Source of the DNA: Rozella allomycis CSF55
Taxonomy: Eukaryota > Rozellomycota
Assembly (NCBI GenBank): GCA_000442015.1
Contig: KE561089.1
Coordinates: 1-27,418 of the forward strand
Length of the DNA stretch: 27,418 nucleotides
Direction of reading: 5' to 3'
Shown: piece after piece, positions 20,735-27,418 of the stretch
Position numbering within the stretch: the first letter of the stretch is position 1
How the letters are laid out: each line of letters begins with the position of its first letter
Notes under the pieces: generated by a model
Told to the model about the DNA's origin: nothing
Seen by the model: only the letters and a program-made list of their open reading frames with translations
The model's database searches: none
Made by a program: the position numbers and the translations under genes

Positions 20735-21914
20735 ATGTCAGCTAAAATCATTTTAAAGTAAAGAAAATGTCGCAAGCATCACAAAACCAACCAAAACACC
20801 AAAATGGAAACGTTTGAGTCCAATGTCAAGTGTATTGCATAAAAATCACCATCTAAATAGTACATTAAACAAATTGTTATCAACTAGTCACGGAATTCTC
20901 GTTGACAGCGAACAGGTTACTTATCCCAGGAACGGCAGAAAAGGGAAAGAAAGTAACAAATACGCGTATTACAAAAGCCGCAGTCTCAACGACGACAAAG
21001 TAAATGGAGATCATGATTCATGTATAGAGATTATCCTATGCGTTTGTCTTCAGCCAAGGCTACCTTTTCAAGGCCAGATACTGCTGCTTCAACATATTCT
21101 ACATCTTCTTCAAAAGCCTATAAGAACATTGAGTTGGCTGAATCAGTTGATGCACAGAATTTTAAGTCCTTGAACGAAAAACTAAAGTCATCTTTCTTGA
21201 GTCTCTCTCAGGGAAGCATCGATATAACAGATTACAAACCACCACCCACTAATGTTAGGAGAGTTAGAAAACAGTCGGCCAAACAAAATACTGACAATTT
21301 CACAATAGAACAGGTAAATTAATGCAAGTAGTCTTTGAAAGGTTACACTTAGAAGGATTAAATACTTGTTGGATCATGAATCTACAAGAAAGGAACACTT
21401 AGCCTTATTGGATTTGCTTGATGAAAGGTAGTTTAATTAGTTATTCTTGTTCAGCAAGTTGCCGCCAGAAACCATTCAAAAGCACTTCCCTCAAATAAGC
21501 TCCATATTCGAGTTGCAAGATTTAATGCTTGAAGATATCGGACGAAATGAAGATTTGACATCTGAATGGGACACAGTAGACCATCCGCCAAATCTTCCTG
21601 ACTGGGTCAAAAAAGAAGAAAAATTAGACCAATCAAACAAACGAGGATCAATTTTATCCAGATTTGAAGACATTTTAACATTTGAACCAAAAGATGACAA
21701 ACGAAAACCAGCATGGTTTGCAGTCCCAGAGTTAAAGGTCTGGCCTACTACTCCTAAAGTATTTTCAAAAACAATAAATGAAATTGATGAAAATTTGTGG
21801 ATTACAAAACTGATAAAACAAAGCGTGTCAAGGTCTAAAAGAGGCGCCACAACACCAGGAGAATTGATGCAAATTTTAAAGGATCTCGACAATCCGTGTA
21901 GGCAACATTCTTAA
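20735..21914 (+). CDS. Unrecognised protein with basic Ser/Asn-rich N-terminus
   Basis: About 360 aa if built from the ATG at 20735 with introns at 20758-20776 (19 nt), 21000-21022 (23 nt, ending ATG), 21314-21341 and 21428-21454. The first two are uncertain; a later ATG at 20823 is an alternative start. The N-terminal half is low-complexity and basic (RNGRKGKESNKYAYYKSRS; SSAKATFSRPD). The C-terminal half looks folded (IKYLLDHESTRKEHLALLDL, LEDIGRNEDLTSEWDTVDH, WFAVPELKVWPTTPKVFSK), with several conserved-looking Trp. No membrane or signal segment. I recognise no family. It runs in the same direction as TRIP13, 95 bp upstream of that gene's ATG. AATAAA overlaps the stop. Confidence 0.55.
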
Positions 21915-22009
21915 TAAAATAAATTACATAAATATCGCGTATTTTGAGTTCTGTCTATATCACCCCAAGTGAAAGTGTGAAATTTGGTAATTTCCGACAG
22001 GGGTACGTC

Positions 22010-23455
22010 ATGCCAGGGATTGTTGAATGCCGTTTGAAAAAAGGACTTAATCCAAAGGAGCACGAAGACCTGCAAATACTTATTCAAAAGTGGCTTAAGA
22101 ATGACTTGGACATAATAGCCCCAGGACTTGTTTTAAGTCATTTCCATGAACAACAGTTAACTGACATCGTGGACATGATGCGGATTGTAGCAATAGGTAA
22201 CACAATAAGAACTATCATTATAGATGAAAAGAATGAGTTCAAAGTCTATCTTTATGAATGTGACGAAAATGAACCATTTGATCATATTCCAAGCCCCGAC
22301 GAAGGAGAAGGCGATGAATGTCCTTCATCTAGCTTCAAGGAAATTGTAGTTCCTTGCCTTAACTTCGAAGATATGTGGGAAAAGTAAAATTTCTTGATTA
22401 AATTACCAAAGTTTGATATTTGAAATCGACGTCAAGGATCAATTGATGAACTATGCGGCTACTGCTATTTTGTTTGGTAGTAGACATGTGGATTTAATGA
22501 AAATATGTTGCAACAGGATAATATTGTTTCATGGCGAGCCAGGTAAATTGAAATGGTATTTTGTAGTAGGGACTGGAAAAACCACTCTATGTAAAGCATT
22601 AGCACAAAAGCTGGCAATAAGATTTGTTCCAAAACAGTAAATGTATTTATTGGCCACAAAAGTTACATTGAAGCGCGATTTATAGAGATCAATGCTCATT
22701 CATTGTTTTCCAAATGGTTTTCAGAATCTGGGAAATTAGTGGTGGCCTTATTTAAAAGTTTGGAGCATATAATAAATGACGAGACTACTTTAACATTTTT
22801 ACTGATAGACGAGGTAGAATCTCTAACGGCTGCCAGAACAGCTGCATTAAAAGGAAATGAGCCTAGCGATAGTATTAGAGTAACTTGTTCATGGAAGATT
22901 AACAGGTTGTGAATGCCCTTTTGACTGAAATTGATAAGCTTAAATACAAATCTAATGTCATGATTTTCGCCACTTCAAATCTACCTGATTCAATAGGTAA
23001 TTAATTAAAGAAAATTTTAAAAAGATAATGCATTTGTAGATCGTGCAGACTTAAAAATCAACATTGGTCTTCCACGACAATCGGCCATTTATCAAATCAT
23101 GGTAGATTGCTTTGATGAATTGGTCAAGCGCAAACTAGTTCAATCAGAAGTAAGCAAATCATAATTTTAACTTTTGCTATCTTTTATGGATGTTAAAATA
23201 ATGAAAGTTCTTTCTTTAAAAGATGATAATGATCCTAGCATTAGACTCTGGAATTTAAGCGGTCAACTGTCAGGCTTAAGCGGGAGAGTCTTAAGGAAAC
23301 TTCCCCTGCTTGCGTATTCTAGACATTTAATAGTAAGATATGAATTTTTAGTTTCATTATTGAATAATCTCACAGAGTCTATTGATGAATTGTCCTACTT
23401 GTCAGCATTAGAAAAGCAATCTAGAATTGAAATCGAGGCTAGAATCGCGAAATAA
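22010..23455 (+). CDS. TRIP13: TRIP13/PCH2 AAA+ ATPase
   Basis: About 418 aa, seven exons; introns 22384-22411, 22543-22569, 22637-22662, 22880-22905, 22997-23039 and 23150-23188. TRIP13/Pch2 remodels HORMA proteins (MAD2, Hop1) with p31comet in the spindle checkpoint and meiosis (known). Motifs: Walker A GEPGTGKT (intron splits it), [22 protein letters not shown], Walker [32 protein letters not shown], sensor-type [15 protein letters not shown] and [14 protein letters not shown]. The ATG at 22010 ([12 protein letters not shown]) is the first in frame; an earlier exon cannot be excluded. Intron 6 keeps frame only if it ends TTTATG|G, with no usable AG. The TAA overlaps AATAAA. Pch2 fits a lineage with checkpoint or meiotic HORMA proteins. 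Confidence 0.92.
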
Positions 23456-23779
23456 ACTATGTGGTTGTTCATTAAATATAATGTGATGGTTTGGAGTGCA
23501 CTTTTAGATCTTATTCCAATACAGACCATCTTACTTTCATTAAAATAACTAACTATCAATTAGCTAATATGTTTTCTTGCATTAATATTCTACTTCTAAT
23601 TTGTTGCAAAATGAATTGATTTTTTTGATATATCTTAAATCGATATTTTAAAATGAACGGTTGTCATTAACATATTGCACTTAATTGTCACAAAAATAAG
23701 TAATATTAAAAACTATCAATTGCCTTAAAAAGTAGACCAAAACATAAACATAAACAAACAAATAGACGAACAAACACAA
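23456..23779. other. Intergenic region before the secreted Lys-rich gene
   Basis: 324 bp, strongly AT-rich, with an aacaaacaaatagacgaac leader just before the ATG at 23780. Nothing else supported: no open frame, tRNA or repeat. Confidence 0.5.
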
Positions 23780-24121
23780 ATGAAATCTGTCTGGATCATA
23801 ACAGCACTCTTCATATTAATTTGCTTGAACACAATCGAAGGCCAGCCATTAGAATTGGGAGATGAAGGAGTTGGCGAACCTCTAGATTGGGACTGGGATT
23901 GGTTCTATGGGCGCGATGAAAAGAAAACTTTGATAAAGTCGTTAAAATCATTTGTTAAAAAAGCAGAAACAAAGATGAAAGAAATAAAACAAAATTTGAA
24001 ATCTGAAAAGAACCAGAAAAGGATGAAGAATGTGAAAAACGCAGTGAAGTTGGCAAAAATGTTTTTAGAGCAACTGCCAGAAGTCATTAGAGATATACCG
24101 ATAGATGTACTTTTACTTTAA
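23780..24121 (+). CDS. Small secreted Lys-rich protein
   Basis: 113 aa, no intron. The ATG at 23780 begins a strong signal peptide (MKSVWIITALFILICLNTIE, cleavage likely after GQP region at ~22). The mature part starts acidic (DWDWDWFYGRDE), then becomes a lysine-rich amphipathic helical stretch (KSLKSFVKKAETKMKEIKQN, MKNVKNAVKLAKMFLEQLPE). It has one Cys, in the signal region, and none in the mature part. In a parasite it would be listed as a candidate effector or a cationic helical peptide; that is inference from size, export signal and charge. No family recognised. The TAA is followed at once by AATAAA-overlapping sequence, giving a minimal 3' UTR. Confidence 0.75.
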   Translation: MKSVWIITALFILICLNTIEGQPLELGDEGVGEPLDWDWDWFYGRDEKKTLIKSLKSFVKKAETKMKEIKQNLKSEKNQKRMKNVKNAVKLAKMFLEQLPEVIRDIPIDVLLL

Positions 24122-24317
24122 ATAAATCCGTATTTTATTATAAATATTGGAGTTCATGGATTAAAGATCTGAATGAACATAAACAAATTGATTAACACAA
24201 TTGATTTTAATTCCTCATTACTTAAATACCTTTTGCTCTTGGAATTCTAAATTTAAGCATTATGAAATAGAAGAGGATGTGATTTCAAGTCAAAATATTG
24301 TCAGAAGTTGGTAATCA

Positions 24318-26334
24318 TTATTTATTGAGATCTTGTAATATCATCTGCGAGGCGATTGGATGATAAAAACTCTTAAGGGTTTCAAAGGTAGAAAAAGCTA
24401 CGTCACGACCACCTACACAGTTTTTAAGTGCCCGGTATAATGGTCTTACAAATTTCATTCTTCCTTGCACGGAGAGAAAAGCGACGACATGAGGAATCAT
24501 GTTCTTGTAATTGTTTTTCAAACATAACAATTGCCAACGAAATTTGATTTCTGAATTTTTGATCGATGAAAATTGATATGAAACATCTAATTCGTGGATT
24601 ATATCATGAGTTAGTTCAGCCTCCATTAAGTTTTCAAGGAACATGATCTTCTGTTTGGTAGTAAATCTTGTGAAATCAATTTTACGTTTCAACTCAACGT
24701 TTGATTTAATCCAACTTTTAACTCGAGAAAGCAAACATTTTACCCTTCAACAAGATCCAAACAGCTCAATTCTAATTCTCTATCATAATTTGGAGTGATA
24801 ATTGGATGGCCTGGTGTTTTAAACCATTTTGTCCATTCAATTTCATTCATTCTGGTTTCTGAAATTTTATCCTTAAAGTATTCAATAAATGATTCTTTCC
24901 ATTGATCGGTGGTGATGGATGAAAATGCAAACTTCTTAACATGGAATTTCAAGTACGGCTCGAACATTGTTGGACCTCCAACTAAATTTTCCAAATAGTA
25001 TAGAAAATTATATCCCTTTTCATAAGGAACTGATGAGAATGCACCGTCCGGATCGATTCCATCCAATTCAGGAACCAATTTTGTTAAAGGGCTATCAACA
25101 CCAAAATGATCAATGCTCTCTTTTAGTTCTTTCAGTCCAATTAAGGATTCAAATTGTCGAACCTTTTCACCGTACATTTTTCCTAGAATTTTCCTTTCAA
25201 TAAAAACAGTAAACCCCTCATTCAACCAAAAATGTTGCTATTTTATATCAAACTTCAACGTACCCAGTCGCTGTTAGTAACCAAGTTTCCCATCCAACTA
25301 TGCGCAATCTCATGCGCAACAACGTTAGCTAAAGATCTGTCACCAGCTAATAGTGTAGGCGTTACAAACGTTAAGCACTAGAAATTGAAATTATAGCAAA
25401 CAATTTACAGGATTCTCCATTCCACCAAATGGAAATGAAGATGGTAACACAAGTATATCGTACTTTCCCCAACAATATGGAATCAAAAACTCTTCCGCAA
25501 CAGCAAGAAACTTTTCTGTCTCTGAAAATTCAAAACAGCAAGAGTCTAGGATTTCTTCTTCCGACCAACATGTTGTTCTTGGCCCAATATCTTTCCCCTT
25601 TAGTGCGCCTACCGCTAACGCAATCAAGTAGGACTAGAAAATCAAATGGAATGAAATATTTTACTGGTATGACAACCGGTTGATTAAAGTTGTAAGTTAT
25701 TGTGTCATCGTCATTAATAACATTTCCCTTTGACAAGGCCGACATTAATGCCACTAACGGATTCCTCACAGTTACACTCGCTGCGTATGTAAATTTTACA
25801 CGAGGCGTATCTTGGCAAGGTAACAGTGATCGTGCATGTATAGGCTACAAATATCAATTTATAGACATTTACTTGGCATTGAGTAAACAAATACGGATGC
25901 TTCTTTCCAATTGTTTGTTCTGGCTCCAACCATTGGGCAGCTGTGCAATTTGCACCCGTTCTATAAAATATTCTACAACAAGAGATATTTAATAGAATCA
26001 CCTTATGCGAAACTCTTTGTCCTTTATATTCTTAGTATCAATGTACAAGGCGGAACCAAAATTATCATGCGATTTTTCAAGATGAAACTTTGTCGTTTAT
26101 AAAGCAATTTCGAATTACATTCAAATGCTTAAATTCATTTTCACCAATTAATTCAACTCTAGATATTTCCAAATGTTTTGTGTCTAGGATTAAATACTCG
26201 TCATGTCTTTGAGCTCTCACTGTTAACCTCACTTCTCCGATTATAGCCTTAACATCAAAATCAATTTTCCAATCCAAACTTATATGAGAAATATTATATC
26301 TATCGGTATTTGAATATGAGCTGGGATCGGCCAT
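24318..26334 (-). CDS. LTA4H: M1 metalloaminopeptidase, LTA4H type (leukotriene A4 hydrolase/aminopeptidase)
   Basis: About 603 aa (human 611), eight exons; introns 26088-26118, 25973-26001, 25845-25872, 25634-25664, 25378-25408, 25238-25263 and 24715-24743. It opens [20 protein letters not shown], close to human MADPCSYSN. It has [25 protein letters not shown], the exopeptidase motif GGMEN and the zinc site HEIAH at 25300-25314. The third zinc ligand is in [10 protein letters not shown]. Also present: [16 protein letters not shown], the LTA4H C-terminal helical domain and [14 protein letters not shown]. In fungi these enzymes act as aminopeptidases or epoxide hydrolases; lipid activity here is not shown. 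The zinc site is intact, so it should be active. The last codons AAT AAA TAA contain the poly(A) signal. Confidence 0.93.
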
Positions 26335-26570
26335 TTAGGAAATATGGAAAACACCGAATAGAGTCAGCAATTTTGAATGAAAATGAAAATCAAGATTAAA
26401 TTTTTAGCATTGAAAAGGTAAACTGAAACGCCAGTACCGGTAATATGAATCATGAAAGAATAAGATACTGTCGTAGAACATGGTACTGATGAGTTAAATA
26501 ATATGGAAAATCTTAATANGATACTGTAAATTTTCAAGAATTTAGCAGTTGAATCAAAGAGAAAAGAAGT
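26335..26570. other. Flank between LTA4H and decayed elements
   Basis: No gene supported. It holds an N at 26519 and AT-rich sequence that may belong in part to the LTR-element remnant that follows. Confidence 0.35.
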
Positions 26571-26619
26571 TACCACGGTCTGTTAAAATTTCTTCGGGGC
26601 AACCGAAAGGCAGAATAAT
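26571..26619 (-). mobile_element. Integrase scrap of an LTR retroelement (Ty3/gypsy type)
   Basis: A short minus-strand piece reads like the conserved integrase-core block around ILTDRG. It is a fossil fragment that may extend toward ~26380. It is broken and far too small to date or to assign below the Ty3/gypsy-like level. An N at 26620 separates it from LINE sequence, so the join may be an assembly seam. Confidence 0.45.
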
Positions 26620-26627
26620 NGAAGTAT

Positions 26628-27253
26628 TGATAAACCTTCTGGGGTTGTACTGAAAAGCCATTGGTCGTCAGCAAAAGCCAATACCGATATGTGGATGTCA
26701 AGGAGTTTGAAACCTAATCCACTGGCATGGAGTTTTTGCGAAGTGGGTCGTGATGTAAATAGATAGTTTGGATCCCTGGCTGATTGATCGTTGAGGTATA
26801 AATGCTTCCGTATATCCGTGGAAAGTTTGAATTTGAACTGTGCGTTTCATCTCTGAGGTGAATCAGGTGATCAGGAATATTGCATCGTTTTAGGTTAAAA
26901 TACATTGAATTTGCATTAACCTAGTCATACGCTTTAACTATATCCGTATTCGCAATAAACAAAGTCTGGTTGGTCAAGTTGGCGGTATCGATAATATTGC
27001 GTATTGATACAATTGTATCCGTGCAACTGTAATTGGGAGTGAACCCGGTGTTCAATCCCGTTAGAATTTTGTCTGAATTATGTTTATAAATATATTTCAC
27101 TAGTATTTTGTAAATAATAGAAGACAAGAGTTTTTTGAAACATTCAAAAAGTGTCATTGGCCGGGTGTTACTGAGATCGCCTGTACACGTCCGCTCCTTT
27201 GGTAGCAATATTATAGTTGCTTTGTTAAGCGTTCGGGGTAATGTGGCATATGT
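26628..27253 (-). mobile_element. Decayed LINE, reverse-transcriptase fragment
   Basis: Minus strand. It carries the RT entry block NTRPMTLFECFKKLL, the motif A region ending DIVKAYD, then CNIPDHLIHL, a Q-G-like region and the catalytic motif in another frame as LAFADDQWLF. A TAG at 26918-26920 and a frame change near 26714 break the enzyme; neither endonuclease nor 3' tail is present. The RT blocks resemble LINEs known from fungi with the NTRPITLLE motif (from memory of that family). An inactive fragment. Confidence 0.75.
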
Positions 27254-27254
27254 N

Positions 27255-27418
27255 GTGTTTTTATATTTATTTCACTAGTATTTTGTAAATAATAGAAGAC
27301 AAGAGTTTTTAGCAACATTCAAAAAGTGTCATTGGCCGGATGTTACTGAGATCGCCTGTCCACGTCCGCTCCTTGGGCAGCAATATTATAGTTGCTTTGT
27401 TAAGCGTTCGGGGTAATG
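27255..27418 (-). mobile_element. Second copy of the LINE RT fragment after an N
   Basis: Nearly repeats 27075-27240 with a few substitutions. It follows an N at 27254. Either a second genomic LINE copy joined by scaffolding or a haplotype/repeat collapse. It runs off the window end. Confidence 0.7.

Overview
This is a compact, AT-rich eukaryotic window. About fifteen protein genes can be rebuilt once very short introns are removed. I inferred about 55 introns. About a third are exactly 26 nt, and all but three are 31 nt or shorter. TAA and TAG act as normal stops, so a ciliate with a reassigned code is unlikely. The gene content (flagellar CFAP70, a NIMA-type kinase, Pch2/TRIP13, UVSSA, NAA15, LTA4H) and the small secreted proteins fit a flagellated early-branching fungus, possibly Rozella/Cryptomycota. 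That placement is inference; nothing in the sequence names the organism.

Layout. 54-772 (+): ADP-ribose pyrophosphatase-type Nudix hydrolase. 860-2046 (+): UVSSA-like transcription-coupled repair factor, converging 15 bp away on a WD40 gene (2062-3266, -). 3408-4351 (+): secreted protein with a Thr-rich stalk and a long Arg/Asp/His repeat. 4497-6537 (-): gene of an unrecognised family, interrupted by an N-bounded assembly insert, with a shattered tandem copy at 7010-7487. 7758-8088: tRNA-derived SINE with exact target-site duplication. 8340-9185 (-): multi-pass membrane protein. 9405-9979: inverted-repeat element with a tRNA-like core and arrays of AGCCCA/TGGGCT. 10028-10733 (-): unrecognised gene, split by a run of N. 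10979-12540 (+): NEK kinase. 12623-16012 (+): CFAP70. About 15998-16396 (-): unresolved gene. 16824-18928 (-): NAA15. 18986-19930 and 19917-20424 (-): two small unrecognised genes that overlap by 14 nt. 20735-21914 (+): unrecognised gene. 22010-23455 (+): TRIP13/PCH2. 23780-24121 (+): small Lys-rich secreted protein. 24318-26334 (-): LTA4H-type M1 aminopeptidase. 26.57 kb to the end: a scrap of LTR-element integrase, then decayed LINE reverse transcriptase in two near-copies joined at an N.

There is no operon or single pathway. Three general signals stand out: the tight 26-nt intron length; AATAAA poly(A) signals that contain or touch the stop codon in at least nine genes; and two or three introns that stay in frame only if they end in ATG instead of AG. 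Several N positions mark assembly seams with duplicated flanks, so some frame breaks may be artefacts.
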